From Paraburkholderia nodosa (lineage in GTDB: Bacteria > Pseudomonadota > Gammaproteobacteria > Burkholderiales > Burkholderiaceae), in assembly GCF_001718195.1 (NCBI RefSeq), contig NZ_MCNV01000001.1, positions 248,001 to 312,000 of the forward strand: a stretch of 64,000 bases of DNA, written 5' to 3'. Under the pieces are notes generated by a model. It was not told the DNA's origin. It made no database searches and was given only the letters and a program-made list of their open reading frames with translations. Positions 52,216-63,107 of the stretch are shown in pieces (position 1 is the stretch's first letter; each line of letters starts with the position of its first letter). The position numbers and the translations under genes were made by a program.

Positions 52216-52328
52216 ATCGTTCTCGAAGTCTCGCCTGGGGCGCACTATTCCCTTTCTGGCAGGTATTGTCGCGCCCCGCCCGGCACCGGGCAAACGTATA
52301 TTCGTTGGGTTGATCATGAGGTTTATGA

Positions 52329-53246
52329 ATGAATTTCCGCAAGCTCACGCCGTCCATGTCGCTGCTGCTCGCGTTCGAGGCATCCGCGCGACATGAGAGC
52401 TTCACGCGTGCCGCCGAGGAGCTGTCGCTCACGCAGAGCGCCGTGAGCCGCCAGGTTCAGGCGCTCGAAGCGATGCTCGATCTCGCGCTCTTCACGCGCG
52501 AGGGCAAGCGCATCATCCCGACGGACATCGGCCGCGCCTATATGGCCGAGATCTCGCACGCGCTCACGCTGATCCGCAGCGCGACGCTGCAGGCGCTCAC
52601 CTCGAACGCGCCAAAAACGCAGTTGCGCGTGGCGACCCTGCCGACATTCGGCGCCAAGTGGCTGCTGCCGCGCCTGCACCGCTTCTATCAGGCGCACCCC
52701 GATCTGCAGATCGACCTCGACTCGCGCATCGAGGCCGCCGATTTTTCGACCCAGGACCTCGACGCCGCCATCGTGGTGGGCGACGGCCGCTGGCCTGGGG
52801 TGACGGCACACCGGCTCTACGCGGAAGAGCTGGTGCTGGTCGGCAACCTTGCCGCGTTGCCCCTCGCGCGAAAACCGAGGCGCAGGGCCGCCGCGCCAAC
52901 CATCGAATCCCTCGAAGGACTCACGCTGCTGCGCGTGCGCAGCTTTCCCGACGCATGGCGCGAATGGTGCGCGCATTTCGGTTTGCCTCACGACGCGCTG
53001 CGGCCGGGCCCGAGTTTCGAACTGACCTCGCATCTGATCCAGGCAGTCGTGGCCGGTATCGGCGTAGGCCTCGTACCGCGCATGCTGGTGGAAGACGAAT
53101 TGAAGGAAAGCCGGCTTTTCAGCCCGTTCGAAGCGGTGCCGAGCTCACGCTCGTATTACCTCGTCTACCCAGAGCGTGCTCAGCGCCACCCCGTGCTGGT
53201 GGCGTTTCGCGACTGGCTGCTGGAGGAGCTTTCCAGGCAGTCGTGA
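52329..53246 (+). CDS. LysR-family regulator, GcvA-like
   Basis: This is a 305-residue regulator. Its winged helix-turn-helix is LTPSMSLLLAFEASARHESF and RAAEELSLTQSAVSRQVQAL. The effector domain starts LRVATLPTFGAKWLLPRLHR, a GcvA-subgroup signature, and ends VVAGIGVGLVPRMLVEDELK. It is divergent from the YdiJ-type dehydrogenase gene. The shared 113-base gap holds AACG-TATATT-CGTT and CCCGG-CA-CCGGG dyads that could be its sites. The MFS gene beyond it converges on it and may be a partner in uptake. The effector is unknown. Confidence 0.9.
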   Translation: MNFRKLTPSMSLLLAFEASARHESFTRAAEELSLTQSAVSRQVQALEAMLDLALFTREGKRIIPTDIGRAYMAEISHALTLIRSATLQALTSNAPKTQLRVATLPTFGAKWLLPRLHRFYQAHPDLQIDLDSRIEAADFSTQDLDAAIVVGDGRWPGVTAHRLYAEELVLVGNLAALPLARKPRRRAAAPTIESLEGLTLLRVRSFPDAWREWCAHFGLPHDALRPGPSFELTSHLIQAVVAGIGVGLVPRMLVEDELKESRLFSPFEAVPSSRSYYLVYPERAQRHPVLVAFRDWLLEELSRQS

Positions 53247-53348
53247 CGTCAAGGTTGCATCGGGGCCGCTGCATACGCGTGCCGATGCTGCTGGGCGGAC
53301 GCTCGGCCGGGCGCACCGCCGACGTTTTCAACGCGCAAGTGTATGAGT

Positions 53349-54695
53349 TCAGCGACCGGCCTTCACCGCCGGCACGCCCGCGACCAGCGCCGCGCCGCTC
53401 GCTACCAGCAACGCCGCGAGCAGATACAGCGCGTTATCCATGCTGCCCGTATGCGTCTTGATGAGCCCGATTGCCCACGGGCTCACGATGCCGCTCGTAA
53501 TGCCGATACTGCTGATGAGCGCGATGCCCGCAGCGGCGGCCTTGCCCGTGAGATACGCCGAAGGGACTGCCCAGAAGATCGGCAATGCGGCAAAGATCAG
53601 CACCGCAGCGATCGAAAGAATCGCCATCATCGCGGCGAAGCTCGCGAGGTGCAGCGTGAGCAGCGCCAAGGCAATGCCGCCGCCTATCGTGCAAGCCGCG
53701 AAGTGCCAGCGCCGTTCGCCACGCCGGTCCGAGCGGCGCGCGATCCCCATGAGGCCCACCGCGCCCACCGCATTCGGAATGACGGTGTAGAGGCTGATCG
53801 CCAGCACGTCATGCACCCCGAAGTCGCGAATCATGAGCGGCATCCAGAAATTCAGCGTGAGCGACGCACAGGTCAGCGAGAAATAGATGAACGCGAACAG
53901 ATAGACGCGCGGGTTGCGAAGCGCCGCCCCGAACGAACGCGTGGAATGCGCGTGATCGCCTTCGCCGTCGCGTTGCGCGAGGAGGTGGGCCTTTTCTGCA
54001 TCGGTCAGCCAGCGCGCCTTCTCAGGCCCGTCCACGAGCCAGAACGCAGCCATGAGGCCGAGCAGCACGGCCGGCAGCCCTTCGATCAGGAACATCCAGC
54101 GCCAGCCGGCAAGGCCCGCCACGCCGGCCATGTCGCGCATGATCCAGCCCGAGATGAGGCCGCCCAGCACGCCCGCCACCGCCACGCCCGCGAAGAAGAT
54201 CGAAAACACGGCCGCGCGGCGGCGCGCCGGATACCAGTACGTGAGATAGAGCACGATGCCGGGAAAGAAGCCCGCCTCGAATACGCCCAGCAAGAAGCGC
54301 AGCGCATAGAACTGCGTGGGGCTCGACACGAACATCATGCTGGTGGAGGCAATGCCCCACAGCAGCATGATGCGCATGAACGCGCGACGCGCGCCGAAGC
54401 GCGCAAGCAGCATGTTGCTCGGCACTTCGCACAGCACGTAGCCCACGTAGAACACGGCGGCGCCGAGGCCGTACATCGCGTCGCTGAACCCCAGGTCATG
54501 CTTCATCTGCAACTGCGCGAAGCCGATGTTGATGCGGTCGAGGAACGAGACGACGTAGCAAACGAACAGGAACGGAATGACGCGCGCGGAGACTTTCCGA
54601 TAGAGCGCGTCGTCCTGCTGCGAGGGATTCTGCGCGGACGTAGCGTACGCGCGCGCGGCTTCGGACCGGCGGTCCGGGGCAATCGATTGGGGCAT
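53349..54695 (-). CDS. MFS transporter, anion:cation symporter (phthalate permease) type
   Basis: This is a 448-residue proton-coupled importer with about 12 helices, in the same ACS subfamily as the gene at 5074-6402. Signatures are VIPFLFVCYVVSFLDRINIG and FLLGVFEAGFFPGIVLYLTY, with WYPARRRAAVFSIFFAGVAV in the loop between helices 4 and 5. The start is the ATG at 54695 (MPQSIAPDRRSEAARAYA), which has GGAG 8 bases upstream. It is a single-gene minus-strand unit. A C4 or aromatic hydroxy-acid would fit the neighbouring dehydrogenase, but that is inference. Confidence 0.88.
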   Translation of the reverse strand: MPQSIAPDRRSEAARAYATSAQNPSQQDDALYRKVSARVIPFLFVCYVVSFLDRINIGFAQLQMKHDLGFSDAMYGLGAAVFYVGYVLCEVPSNMLLARFGARRAFMRIMLLWGIASTSMMFVSSPTQFYALRFLLGVFEAGFFPGIVLYLTYWYPARRRAAVFSIFFAGVAVAGVLGGLISGWIMRDMAGVAGLAGWRWMFLIEGLPAVLLGLMAAFWLVDGPEKARWLTDAEKAHLLAQRDGEGDHAHSTRSFGAALRNPRVYLFAFIYFSLTCASLTLNFWMPLMIRDFGVHDVLAISLYTVIPNAVGAVGLMGIARRSDRRGERRWHFAACTIGGGIALALLTLHLASFAAMMAILSIAAVLIFAALPIFWAVPSAYLTGKAAAAGIALISSIGITSGIVSPWAIGLIKTHTGSMDNALYLLAALLVASGAALVAGVPAVKAGR

Positions 54696-55031
54696 CTGCC
54701 TGTCTCCAAACATGACTCCGGTTCACCTGGGCGGGCCCGGGTAGACCGTTGATGCGCGGCGTCTTGCGCGCCTTGCGCGGCTCGCCCGGACACGTGGTTC
54801 GCGAATTTCCAGGCAGTGACGCCGATCATAGGTGGGGCAGGTTTAATTTGTCAATGGCGAATCGGTTCGTTTTACGCTAATGCGGGTTTGTCTTTACATG
54901 ACACGGTTGATGGCGCATCGGCTCACGCTTTCGTCACACAAAAGCCGGTTCGAAACGCAATGTGCGCGCGCCAATAAAAAAGCGGCACACCGCGAGGTGC
55001 GCCGCTTCGTTACCGCGAGGGCTTGCGTGCC
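54696..55031. other. Intergenic region upstream of the MFS gene, with mhp terminator
   Basis: This region of about 335 bases is AT-richer than its flanks. It holds the MFS promoter region on the left and the terminator of the mhp operon on the right (54973-55007). No gene is seen. Confidence 0.5.
54973..55007 (-). terminator. Rho-independent terminator of the mhp operon
   Basis: On the minus strand AAGCGGCGCAC and GTGTGCCGCTT form an 11-bp stem with one G-U pair and a 6-base loop, followed by a run ending TTTTTTATT. It lies 24 bases beyond the mhpC stop. Confidence 0.88.
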
Positions 55032-55901
55032 TTAGTGCTTCAGGAAATCGATCACCATGCGGTTGAAGGCTTCCGCATGCTCCCATTGCGCCCAGTGGCC
55101 GCACCGGTTGAACACGTGCAGTTGCGCGTTCTGCATGCCCCCGAGCAAACGCAAGCCGATGTCCATCGGCACGAAACGGTCGTCGCGGCCCCAGATCACG
55201 AGCGTGGGCGCGGCGATTTCGCCAAGGCGCGGGCCGTAGTCGCTGAACTGCTTCGGGAAGGCCGCGAGGCTCTTTACGAAGTTTTCCAGGTGGTCGCGGC
55301 GCGCGAGCATGTTGTCGAGGCGCGTTTGCATCAGCTCGTCGGTGAGCGCGCTCGCGTCGTACACGAACACGTTCATCATGCGCTTGAGGTTCTCGATCGT
55401 CGGATCGCGATAGAGACCTTGCAGCAGCTTGATGCCTTCGGTGGGCATCGGCATGAAGCTGCTCGGGCCGCCGGTGCCGCCGCCCATCAGCACGAGCTTG
55501 CCCACGCGTTGCGGGTTCGCCAGTGCGAACGCAACGGCGCTATGGCCGCCCATCGAATTGCCGAGAATATGCACGCGCTCGATGTCGAGCACGTCGAGCA
55601 GGCCCTTGAGCACGCGGCCGTTCAGGTCCGAGCGCGAGCTCGTGCAGACGATCGGGTCGCTCTTGCTCCAGCCCGGGCAGTCCATCAGGATCACGCGGTA
55701 GCCGGCCGCGACGAGCGGTTCGACGTTGCGGTTGAAGTTGGCCCAGCCGCTCGCGCCCGGACCCGAGCCGTGCAGCATCACGACGGTTTCGGCGCCAGCG
55801 CCTGCGTCGTTGTAGTGAATCTGGAACTCGACCTCGCCGTCCTTCACGCGCGCGAACCTGCTCGTCGAGGCTTCGGTGATTGCTTGTGCCGTATCCGTCA
55901 T
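55032..55901 (-). CDS. mhpC: 2-hydroxy-6-oxonona-2,4-dienedioate hydrolase MhpC
   Basis: This is a C-C bond hydrolase that cuts the ring-fission product of 2,3-dihydroxyphenylpropionate into succinate and 2-hydroxypenta-2,4-dienoate. It has 289 residues in an alpha/beta-hydrolase fold. The oxyanion segment is [20 protein letters not shown], the nucleophile elbow [16 protein letters not shown], the acid [12 protein letters not shown] and the histidine [18 protein letters not shown]. It starts at an ATG at 55901 ([12 protein letters not shown]); an ATG 9 bases upstream overlaps the ribosome site. It is the last gene of the operon, after mhpT; in E. coli mhpC is third. Confidence 0.92.
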   Translation of the reverse strand: MTDTAQAITEASTSRFARVKDGEVEFQIHYNDAGAGAETVVMLHGSGPGASGWANFNRNVEPLVAAGYRVILMDCPGWSKSDPIVCTSSRSDLNGRVLKGLLDVLDIERVHILGNSMGGHSAVAFALANPQRVGKLVLMGGGTGGPSSFMPMPTEGIKLLQGLYRDPTIENLKRMMNVFVYDASALTDELMQTRLDNMLARRDHLENFVKSLAAFPKQFSDYGPRLGEIAAPTLVIWGRDDRFVPMDIGLRLLGGMQNAQLHVFNRCGHWAQWEHAEAFNRMVIDFLKH

Positions 55902-55966
55902 GATGACCATCCTTTAAAACGTATTAACCCATGCGGAAGAAGGCGCATGCCTTCTCCCCTTCACAT

Positions 55967-57214
55967 TCATGCGCCCTGTGCGCCCAACGCGCTGCGCTGC
56001 CTGAAAGCACCCACCACGCTGAGCGCGGCAAGCGCCGCGATCACGACGAGCGGAATGCTCGAGCCCACCAGCATCGACGGGCTCTGGCCGAGTGCAAACA
56101 GCTGACCCGCCACGAGCGGCCCGAGAATCGACCCCAGACGCCCCACGGCCACTGCCGCGCCCACACCCGTGCCGCGCACTTCAGTGGGGTACGCATGGCC
56201 CGCGAGTGCGTACAGCACCGACTGGCCGCCCACGATAAAGAAGCCGCACAGCAGGCCGCCTACGGCCGTCGAGCTTGCGCCGCCCGCGCTTGCGAGCACC
56301 GTGAGCGCCACCACGATGCCGATGTACATGCCGATCACCGTGCCGCGGCGGCCGAAGCGATCCATGATCGTTGCGATCGCAACGGCGCCGATGCCACCGC
56401 CGATGTTGAACAGCATCAGCACGAGATTTGACTGCACGCGCGTGAGGCCGCGTGCGAGCACCATCGAGGGCAGCCAGTTCATCAGGAAGTACAGCACGAT
56501 CAAGGTGCCGAGGTAGCTGATCCACAGCGCAATCGTGGTACGCGCGCGGCCTTCTTGCCAGAGCGCTTGGGACACGCTCGGCGCGCCTTCCTGCACGACC
56601 TTCGAAGCCTGCGCGGCGACGAACTGCTGCGACTCGCGCAGGAACACGCCAAGCAGCGGCACCATCACGATCGGGCCGAGACCGCCAACGTAGAACACAT
56701 GGCGCCAGCTCGCGTCCCCCGTACCGAGCATGCCGATGACGGCGGCAATCGCCGCGCCGAACGGCATGCCGCAGTACATCGCGCCCACTGCCGTGCTGCG
56801 CTGCCGCTCGCCCGCTGCCTCCGAGCACAGCGCGATCAGGTTCGGCATGGCCGCACCGAGACCGAGACCCGTGAGCAGACGCGCGACGAGCAGGCTCTCG
56901 AAATTCCACACCATGGTCGTGGCGAGCGAGAAAAGCCCGAACAGCGCCACCGACCACATGAGCACGCGCTTGCGGCCAAGGCGGTCGGCAAGCCGCCCGC
57001 CCAGCGCCGCGCCCGGCAGCAGGCCGATCGCGCCCGCGCTGAACGCCCAGCCCATTTGCGCGACGGCGAGATGAAACTCTTTCGCCATGCGCGGCCCGGC
57101 TACGCCCGCCGATTGCAGGTCCAACCCTTCGAGCAGCGCAATCGCCAGACACAGGGCGATGGTTGCCTTGCTGCTCGTTCCACTTCCTCCAGCACTACTG
57201 TTTCGCGACGTCAT
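55967..57214 (-). CDS. mhpT: MFS transporter for 3-(3-hydroxyphenyl)propionate, MhpT-like
   Basis: This is an inner-membrane aromatic-acid:H+ symporter of 415 residues with about 12 helices. AAHS-family signatures are IALLEGLDLQSAGVAGPRMA in helix 1, LGGRLADRLGRKRVLMWSVA in loop 2-3 and LLTGLGLGAAMPNLIALCSE in helix 4. The acidic residues in helix 1 (E and D before the LQ pair) match the proton-coupling site of this family. The ATG at 57214 follows GGAGA by 7-8 bases; the frame extends 10 codons upstream. It lies between mhpE and mhpC, which fixes its role. Confidence 0.9.
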   Translation of the reverse strand: MTSRNSSAGGSGTSSKATIALCLAIALLEGLDLQSAGVAGPRMAKEFHLAVAQMGWAFSAGAIGLLPGAALGGRLADRLGRKRVLMWSVALFGLFSLATTMVWNFESLLVARLLTGLGLGAAMPNLIALCSEAAGERQRSTAVGAMYCGMPFGAAIAAVIGMLGTGDASWRHVFYVGGLGPIVMVPLLGVFLRESQQFVAAQASKVVQEGAPSVSQALWQEGRARTTIALWISYLGTLIVLYFLMNWLPSMVLARGLTRVQSNLVLMLFNIGGGIGAVAIATIMDRFGRRGTVIGMYIGIVVALTVLASAGGASSTAVGGLLCGFFIVGGQSVLYALAGHAYPTEVRGTGVGAAVAVGRLGSILGPLVAGQLFALGQSPSMLVGSSIPLVVIAALAALSVVGAFRQRSALGAQGA

Positions 57215-57308
57215 AAAAAGTCTCCATAGGTATATGCGAGCCACTCTTTCCGGCGGCTATAAGTGGCAACGCCGCGCACCACCCGAAGGCGATGCGCGGC
57301 GTGCTTGA

Positions 57309-58334
57309 TCAGGACTGCAATGCTTGCTGGCGCTTCTTCAGATCGAGCGCCACGTCGACGATCATGTCTTCCTGGCCGCCCACCATCCGGCGCTTGCCCA
57401 GTTCGACGAGAATATCCACCGTCTTCAGGTCGTACTTCTTCGCGGCCACTTCCGAGTGGCGCAGGAAGCTCGAATACACGCCTGCATAGCCGAGCGCGAG
57501 CGTTTCGCGGTCCACGCGAACCGGGCGGTCCTGCAGCGGGCGCACGATGTCGTCGGCGGCATCCATCAGCGTGTAGAGGTCGGTGCCGTGGTTCCAGCCC
57601 ATGCGTTCCGCAGCGCCAATGAACACTTCGAGCGGCGCGTTGCCTGCACCTGCGCCCATGCCCGCGAGCGAGGCATCGACGCGGTCGCAGCCTTCCTCCA
57701 CCGCCACGATCGAGTTCGCCACGCCCAGCGAGAGATTGTGGTGCGCGTGCATGCCCGTTTGCGTTTCGGGCTTGAGCACGGCCTTCACTGCGCGGAAACG
57801 GTCTCGCACGTCGTTCATCGTGAGTGCGCCGCCCGAATCCACCACGTAGATGCAGGTCGCGCCGTAGCTTTCCATCTTCTTCGCTTCGACGGCGAGGTTT
57901 TCCGGCGTGGTCATATGGCTCATCATCAGGAAGCCAACCGTGTCCATTCCCAGTTCGCGTGCGTATTCGATGTGCTGCTTCGAAATGTCGGCTTCCGTGC
58001 AGTGCGTGGCCACGCGCACGATGCGCGCGCCCGCGTTGTACGCGGCCTTCAGGTCGTGAATCGTGCCGATGCCGGGCAGGAGCAGCGTGGCGATCTGCGC
58101 GTGCGTGACGACGTCGGCCACCGCCTCGATCCATTCCAGGTCGCTGTGCGCGCCGAAGCCGTAGTTGAAGCTGGAGCCTTGCAGGCCGTCGCCGTGCGCG
58201 ACTTCGATGCTGTCCACTTTCGCCTTGTCCAGCGCGCGGGCGATGTCCTGCACGTTCTGGATCGAGTACTGATGGCGGATGGCGTGGCTGCCGTCGCGCA
58301 GCGTCACGTCGGAGATATAGAGTTTCTTGCTCAT
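57309..58334 (-). CDS. mhpE: 4-hydroxy-2-oxovalerate aldolase MhpE
   Basis: This Mn-dependent class II aldolase splits 4-hydroxy-2-oxovalerate into pyruvate and acetaldehyde. It has 341 residues, the family length. The active-site opening is [20 protein letters not shown], metal ligands come from [17 protein letters not shown], and [20 protein letters not shown] is the next conserved block. It works as a channelling complex with MhpF, whose gene ends 4 bases upstream of this start. The C-terminal helix region ([20 protein letters not shown]) that docks to MhpF is present. Confidence 0.95.
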   Translation of the reverse strand: MSKKLYISDVTLRDGSHAIRHQYSIQNVQDIARALDKAKVDSIEVAHGDGLQGSSFNYGFGAHSDLEWIEAVADVVTHAQIATLLLPGIGTIHDLKAAYNAGARIVRVATHCTEADISKQHIEYARELGMDTVGFLMMSHMTTPENLAVEAKKMESYGATCIYVVDSGGALTMNDVRDRFRAVKAVLKPETQTGMHAHHNLSLGVANSIVAVEEGCDRVDASLAGMGAGAGNAPLEVFIGAAERMGWNHGTDLYTLMDAADDIVRPLQDRPVRVDRETLALGYAGVYSSFLRHSEVAAKKYDLKTVDILVELGKRRMVGGQEDMIVDVALDLKKRQQALQS

Positions 58335-58338
58335 GGTC

Positions 58339-59286
58339 TTATCCCTCCACGCTCAGAAGCGTCTGCGCCATGCGTTCGGCGGTGGCGAGCGCGGCGGAAG
58401 TCATGATGTCGAGATTGCCTGCGTATGCGGGCAGATAATGCGCGGCGCCTTCCACTTCGAGGAACACCGAGGTCTTCAGACCGCTGAACCTGCCGAGGCC
58501 CGGAATATTCAGGGGCGCGTTCGCGGGAATCTCGTCGAACTGCACCTTCTGCTTCAGGCGATAGCCCGGCACGTACGCGTGCACCTTCGCGACCATCTCT
58601 TCGATGGACTGCTCGACCTTCTCGCGGTCGGCCATCTCGGAGAGGGTATAAACGGTGTCGCGCATCATGACGGGCGGCTCGGCCGGATTCAGCACGATGA
58701 TGGCCTTGCCCTTCGCCGCACCGCCCACCACTTCGATCGCCTTCGACGTCGTCTCGGTGAATTCGTCGATGTTGGCCCGCGTGCCGGGGCCCGCCGACTT
58801 GCTGCTGATCGAGGCGACGATTTCCGCGTAGTGGACCTTCGCGACGCGCGACACGGCCGCAACCATCGGAATCGTGGCCTGGCCGCCGCACGTCACCATG
58901 TTGACGTTCGTCGCTTCGATGTGTGCGTCGAGGTTCACGACCGGCACGCAGTACGGGCCAATGGCTGCGGGCGTCAGGTCGATGATGCGGATCGACGGCT
59001 TGAGCGTGCGCAGCAGCGCGTCGTTCTTCACATGCGCGCCGGCGGAAGTCGCATCGAACACGAAGTCGATGTCGTTGAACACCGGCAGGCGCGTAAGGCC
59101 TTCGACACCTTCATGCGTGGTCGCGACGCCAAGCCGCGCGGCGCGCGCGAGACCATCGGAGTTCGGGTCGATGCCGACCATCGCCGCCATCTCCAGATGC
59201 TTGCTGTTGCGCATGATCTTGATCATCAGATCCGTGCCTATGTTGCCGGAGCCGATGATCGCAACCTTGAGTTTTTCGGAAGCCAT
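58339..59286 (-). CDS. mhpF: Acylating acetaldehyde dehydrogenase MhpF
   Basis: This enzyme converts acetaldehyde to acetyl-CoA with NAD and CoA, partnered with MhpE. It has 315 residues. It starts with the Rossmann motif [20 protein letters not shown], has the catalytic cysteine in [20 protein letters not shown] near residue 131, and [20 protein letters not shown] after it. LLPA-type domain ends match DmpF/MhpF proteins. The gene sits between mhpD and mhpE with very short gaps, as in most meta-cleavage operons. Confidence 0.95.
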   Translation of the reverse strand: MASEKLKVAIIGSGNIGTDLMIKIMRNSKHLEMAAMVGIDPNSDGLARAARLGVATTHEGVEGLTRLPVFNDIDFVFDATSAGAHVKNDALLRTLKPSIRIIDLTPAAIGPYCVPVVNLDAHIEATNVNMVTCGGQATIPMVAAVSRVAKVHYAEIVASISSKSAGPGTRANIDEFTETTSKAIEVVGGAAKGKAIIVLNPAEPPVMMRDTVYTLSEMADREKVEQSIEEMVAKVHAYVPGYRLKQKVQFDEIPANAPLNIPGLGRFSGLKTSVFLEVEGAAHYLPAYAGNLDIMTSAALATAERMAQTLLSVEG

Positions 59287-59299
59287 ATGAATTCCTGTA

Positions 59300-60088
59300 T
59301 CAGGCGGAAAAAGTCGCGCGAACGCTGCCGAGGCCTTCGATCTGCGCGGTGTACGTGCCGGGTTCCTTCACGGCGACCATGGGTCCGAGTGCACCCGTAA
59401 GCACCACGTCGCCCGCACGCAGCGGCGTGCCGAGCTGCACCATGCGGTCGGCAAGCCACACGGCGGCGTTGAGCGGGTTGCCGAGACAGGCGGCGCCGTT
59501 GCCGCGCGAGAGCACTTCGCCGTCGCGCGAGAGTTCCATCGCGCACCCTGTCAAGTCGATCTGCGAGAGCGGCACCGGGCGGCTGCCCACCACGAAGCGC
59601 GCGCTCGAGGCGTTGTCGGCCACCGTATCGACGAAGCGGATGTCCCAGTTCTGGATGCGGCTGTCCACCACTTCGATGGCTGCGAGCGCATAGGCGCTGG
59701 CGCGCAGGATATCGACGAAGGTGTGCTTTTCGAACGTGAGGTCGTGCTCCAGCACGAGCGCGATTTCCGCTTCCACCTTCGGCTGGATCAGTTGCGAGAG
59801 CGGAATCGCTTGCGCGTCGCCGTAAGCCATCGACGCGAACAGCGCGCCGAAGTCAGGCTGATCGACACCCAGCTGCTTTTGCACCGCAAGCGACGTGAGA
59901 CCGATCTTGCGGCCCACGATGCGCTCGCCGGTCGCCACTCGCAGATCGACGTTGGCTTGCTGGACAGCGTAGGCGGTGGCGATATCGTCCAGGGCGATCT
60001 CGCCGCGCACCGGCTCGATCACCTTGCGCGAGGCTTCGGCTTCGTAGAGGCGCGCGGCAAGCGCCGCGACGAGTTTCGGTTCTGACAT
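59300..60088 (-). CDS. mhpD: 2-oxopent-4-enoate (2-hydroxypentadienoate) hydratase MhpD
   Basis: This hydratase adds water to 2-hydroxypenta-2,4-dienoate to give 4-hydroxy-2-oxovalerate. It has 262 residues of the FAH-like hydratase/decarboxylase family. Visible blocks are [20 protein letters not shown], the metal-binding [20 protein letters not shown] with two Glu ligands, and [21 protein letters not shown] start it at the ATG at 60088 ([18 protein letters not shown]). The frame is open 52 codons further into the mhpB gap and end, which is not hydratase-like. It lies 29 bases after mhpB. Confidence 0.93.
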   Translation of the reverse strand: MSEPKLVAALAARLYEAEASRKVIEPVRGEIALDDIATAYAVQQANVDLRVATGERIVGRKIGLTSLAVQKQLGVDQPDFGALFASMAYGDAQAIPLSQLIQPKVEAEIALVLEHDLTFEKHTFVDILRASAYALAAIEVVDSRIQNWDIRFVDTVADNASSARFVVGSRPVPLSQIDLTGCAMELSRDGEVLSRGNGAACLGNPLNAAVWLADRMVQLGTPLRAGDVVLTGALGPMVAVKEPGTYTAQIEGLGSVRATFSA

Positions 60089-60117
60089 GTTGATTCTCCG
60101 GAGTCCGTACTGTCCTA

Positions 60118-61068
60118 TCAAGCCGCGTCGGGCGTGGCATGCATGGTGGCGAAACCCGCAATCCACTCGGGAATTTCGCGGTAGTAGTCGAGCGAAGCGC
60201 GATACGGGCCGTAAGCGGCCAGCACGCCGAATGCCGCGACCCACGTGCGAATCTCGTGCGCCGACTTGCCGCCGTCACGCGTGATAGCCGCGTTCGTCAT
60301 GCCGTCCACGGAAGTCAACTCGCCCGATGCAAGGCGCGCGAGGAACGCGCGGTCCCATTCGGGATTGAGCGGATGCAGATGGCTGTCGCCCGCCGTGAAC
60401 GATTTCGCCGCGGCCACAGTGCGCGCCTGACGTGCCGCGCGCGAATCCGCCGAGGGATTGCGGCCCGCGATCAAACGTTCGGCCACTTCCGGCGTCGCGC
60501 CGAACAGCTCCGGCACCGGCGGCTCGTGCGAAATGCCGCCCGAGCCCACCACGAGCACGCGCGTGTCGCTTCGCGAGAAGAAGCGGCCAATCGCGTCGCC
60601 GAGCAGTCGTGCGCGGCGCAGCGTCGCCATGGGCGGCGCCACGGAGTTGATGAACACCGGAATCACCGGATAACGGTCGAGAGCGCCCGTGAGCACTTCC
60701 AGCGCCTGCGCGCAGCCGTGATCGACCTGCATGCGGTACGAGAGCGCCACGTCGATATCGGCGGCGAGCACGCTTTCGGCGAGCTTGTGCGCAAGTGCTT
60801 CGGGCACCGGCAGCGTTCCGGCCATGCTCTTGAAGTCGCCGATCGCATCCGCGCGCGCGCCGATGCAGAACGGCGGCATCACGTCGTAGAAGAAACCGTT
60901 GAAGTGATCCGGTGCGAACGCAACGATCACGTCCGGGTTGAAGGCTTCCACGCGTTCGCGCGCGGCGCGGCCGACCCGTTCGACTTCCGCCACCACGTCA
61001 GGCAGCGGATCGAAATAGCCATGCAACGGCGTATGCGACAGACATTCGAGGTGAATCGGCATGCTCAT
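60118..61068 (-). CDS. mhpB: 2,3-dihydroxyphenylpropionate 1,2-dioxygenase MhpB
   Basis: This extradiol class III (LigB-type) Fe(II) dioxygenase opens the ring of 2,3-dihydroxyphenylpropionate. It has 316 residues. Landmarks are [40 protein letters not shown] with the catalytic His in [23 protein letters not shown], and [20 protein letters not shown] with S-H-E-P. The ATG at 61068 overlaps the mhpA stop by four bases (ATGA). A second ATG at 61062 has the better ribosome-site spacing (GGAG 7 bases upstream), so the true start is one of these two. Confidence 0.94.
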   Translation of the reverse strand: MSMPIHLECLSHTPLHGYFDPLPDVVAEVERVGRAARERVEAFNPDVIVAFAPDHFNGFFYDVMPPFCIGARADAIGDFKSMAGTLPVPEALAHKLAESVLAADIDVALSYRMQVDHGCAQALEVLTGALDRYPVIPVFINSVAPPMATLRRARLLGDAIGRFFSRSDTRVLVVGSGGISHEPPVPELFGATPEVAERLIAGRNPSADSRAARQARTVAAAKSFTAGDSHLHPLNPEWDRAFLARLASGELTSVDGMTNAAITRDGGKSAHEIRTWVAAFGVLAAYGPYRASLDYYREIPEWIAGFATMHATPDAA

Positions 61069-62915
61069 GCTCCTGCTGTGCGCGCAACGGCCACGCCGCG
61101 CACGGGACGGTTTTGCGGGGCAGCGGCGCTCGCCCCATGCAAGGCGGCTTCGGCCATGCCGAGCTTGCCCGCGAGTTCGACGATCGCGTCCGAGACCTGC
61201 TGCGGTGTGCACACCCCCGCGACGAAGCGGTCCGGGCGCAGCAGCACGACGGATTCGGGCAGACGGCTGAACCACTCTTTCAGGCGGCCCTGCACGTCGC
61301 CGAGCGCGAGCACGCCCTCGGGCACGTCGTCGGCGTATTCGAGCTGCACGTCGGGCTTCGCAAAGATGAAGCGGGCGCCCAGGCGCTCCCACAATGCGCG
61401 GGCTTGCGGCGTGAGGCCGAAGGTCGGGTCCGCGCCCCAGGCCAGCACGGCGAAGCCGTTGCCGATCGCGTCGTCGAGGCGCACCACGCGGCCATCGGCA
61501 AGACGCACGCGCGGCTGGATGAACATGCGGCCCACGGGCGACGCCGCGAGCGGATCGCGGCCATACGCGAGGCGGCCGATCAGCGAGTCGCGCTTCTGAC
61601 TCATCAGGCCGAGCAGGCGGCCCGGCGCCGAGTTGCCCGAGCGCTCCAGCAGGCTGGCGAACCAGCCGCCCGTCTTTTGCGGCGGCGGCAGCAGCACGAT
61701 GCCCGCTTCGTAGCGCGGCATCGGCTTGAAACGCATTTCCACGAAGTAACGCTTCACCGAAGGGAACACGTTCATGTAGCGCACGAACGTGTCGCGAAAG
61801 CGCGCGCCAAAGCGCGTGGTGGGCGCGAAGATATCGCCCGCCACTTCGGAGAGGTGGATCATCGAGCGCGCGTGGGCGCGACGCTCCACCGTATAGCTGT
61901 CGAGCAGGCGGCCATCAGCATGGCCCTTCGCGACCATCGCGAGCTTCCAGCCCAGGTTGTTCGCGTCGCGAATGCCGCTGTTGTAACCTTGGCCCTGCCA
62001 CACCGGCATGATGTGCGCCGCGTCGCCAGCGAGCAGCACGCGGTCCACGCGGAACGTTTCGGCGAGACGCGCGTTGTGCGTGTACACACGCTTGCGGATG
62101 TAGTCGACCTTGTCGGGGTCCGCCACCACCTTGCGGATCAGCGCGGCCATGTTCTCGGGCTTCGAGAGTTCTTCTTCCGTCTCGCCCGGCATCACCATGA
62201 ATTCGAAGCGGCGAATGCCGTGCGGCAGCGCAGCCGACACATACGGGCGCTGATGATCGCAATGCATATAGATATGCGGCGAGCCGATGGGGTCGTTGCG
62301 CACGTCCACCACGATCCATTGATTCGGCTTCGTCCGGCCTTCGAAGGGCACGTTCAGCGCACGGCGCACGAAGCTGTTGCCGCCGTCTGCGCCCACCAGG
62401 TACGCTGCGCGGATCGTGCGGCGCTCACCGTTCGCGTCGCTCACGTCGATCGTCACACCCTGCGTGTCCTGCTCGAATGCGTTGACCGTGTGGCCGAACA
62501 ACACGTCCACGTGCTCGAAGCGCGCGAGCCCTTCATACAGCACGCGATCGGCGAGCGGCTGAATGAACGCGTTGCGGCGCGGCCAGCCGAATTCGTCGGT
62601 GCGCGGCTCGATCGAGGCGAAGCAATGGCCGTCTTTCGTGACGAAGCGCATCCAGTGGTCGGGCGTGGTATGCGGCAGCAGCGCATCGGCAAGGCCGATG
62701 GACTGGAACACGCGCAATGCTTCGTCATCCAGACCAATGGCGCGCGGGTAGTCGATGATCTGGTCGAGCTTCTCGACGAGCGTGACACTCACGCCTTGCA
62801 GGCCGAGAATATTGGCGATCATGAGGCCGACCGGACCCGCGCCGATGATGGCGACGTCGGTGGCAATCTGGCGAGGGCGGACGGTATCCGCCTCGTGGGC
62901 GAGGGGGGTGTTCAT
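61065..62915 (-). CDS. mhpA: 3-(3-hydroxyphenyl)propionate 2-hydroxylase MhpA
   Basis: This NADH-dependent flavin monooxygenase makes 2,3-dihydroxyphenylpropionate, the first step. It has 616 residues, longer than E. coli MhpA (about 554). FAD motifs are all present: [20 protein letters not shown] near residue 20, [20 protein letters not shown] (D-G motif), and [20 protein letters not shown] (G-D motif). The last 100 residues form the thioredoxin-like C-terminal domain of this class. The start is the ATG at 62915 with AAGGAG 4 bases upstream. It heads the minus-strand operon and is divergent from mhpR (192-base gap). Confidence 0.94.
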   Translation of the reverse strand: MNTPLAHEADTVRPRQIATDVAIIGAGPVGLMIANILGLQGVSVTLVEKLDQIIDYPRAIGLDDEALRVFQSIGLADALLPHTTPDHWMRFVTKDGHCFASIEPRTDEFGWPRRNAFIQPLADRVLYEGLARFEHVDVLFGHTVNAFEQDTQGVTIDVSDANGERRTIRAAYLVGADGGNSFVRRALNVPFEGRTKPNQWIVVDVRNDPIGSPHIYMHCDHQRPYVSAALPHGIRRFEFMVMPGETEEELSKPENMAALIRKVVADPDKVDYIRKRVYTHNARLAETFRVDRVLLAGDAAHIMPVWQGQGYNSGIRDANNLGWKLAMVAKGHADGRLLDSYTVERRAHARSMIHLSEVAGDIFAPTTRFGARFRDTFVRYMNVFPSVKRYFVEMRFKPMPRYEAGIVLLPPPQKTGGWFASLLERSGNSAPGRLLGLMSQKRDSLIGRLAYGRDPLAASPVGRMFIQPRVRLADGRVVRLDDAIGNGFAVLAWGADPTFGLTPQARALWERLGARFIFAKPDVQLEYADDVPEGVLALGDVQGRLKEWFSRLPESVVLLRPDRFVAGVCTPQQVSDAIVELAGKLGMAEAALHGASAAAPQNRPVRGVAVARTAGA

Positions 62916-63066
62916 GTGTCTCCTTCTCGCGCGGCTTATGGAGCCGCTGCGGATGCTGACAGGTGGTGCCTGAAAACGGATCACCCGGGTGGACGTTTTG
63001 TCACAGCGCGGTGAATGGAAGCGAGTCTAGGTTCCGCCCGATGCGCGCTCAACATTTTTAGAGAAA

Positions 63067-63083
63067 TGTGCATAGAATGCACA
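63067..63083. promoter_or_regulatory. Perfect palindrome, probable MhpR operator
   Basis: TGTGCAT-AGA-ATGCACA is a perfect dyad with 7-base arms. It lies 25 bases upstream of the mhpR ATG and about 150 bases upstream of mhpA. IclR-family proteins bind sites of this size, so it probably mediates mhpR autoregulation and possibly mhpA control. That role is inferred from position and symmetry. Confidence 0.6.
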
Positions 63084-63107
63084 CACTTGATTTTTAAGGC
63101 GTTTTTG

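Noticed and set aside
61113..63014. 633-codon plus-strand frame
   Set aside because: It is antisense to mhpA. Its composition (His, Arg, Ala) is that of a reverse-complement shadow.
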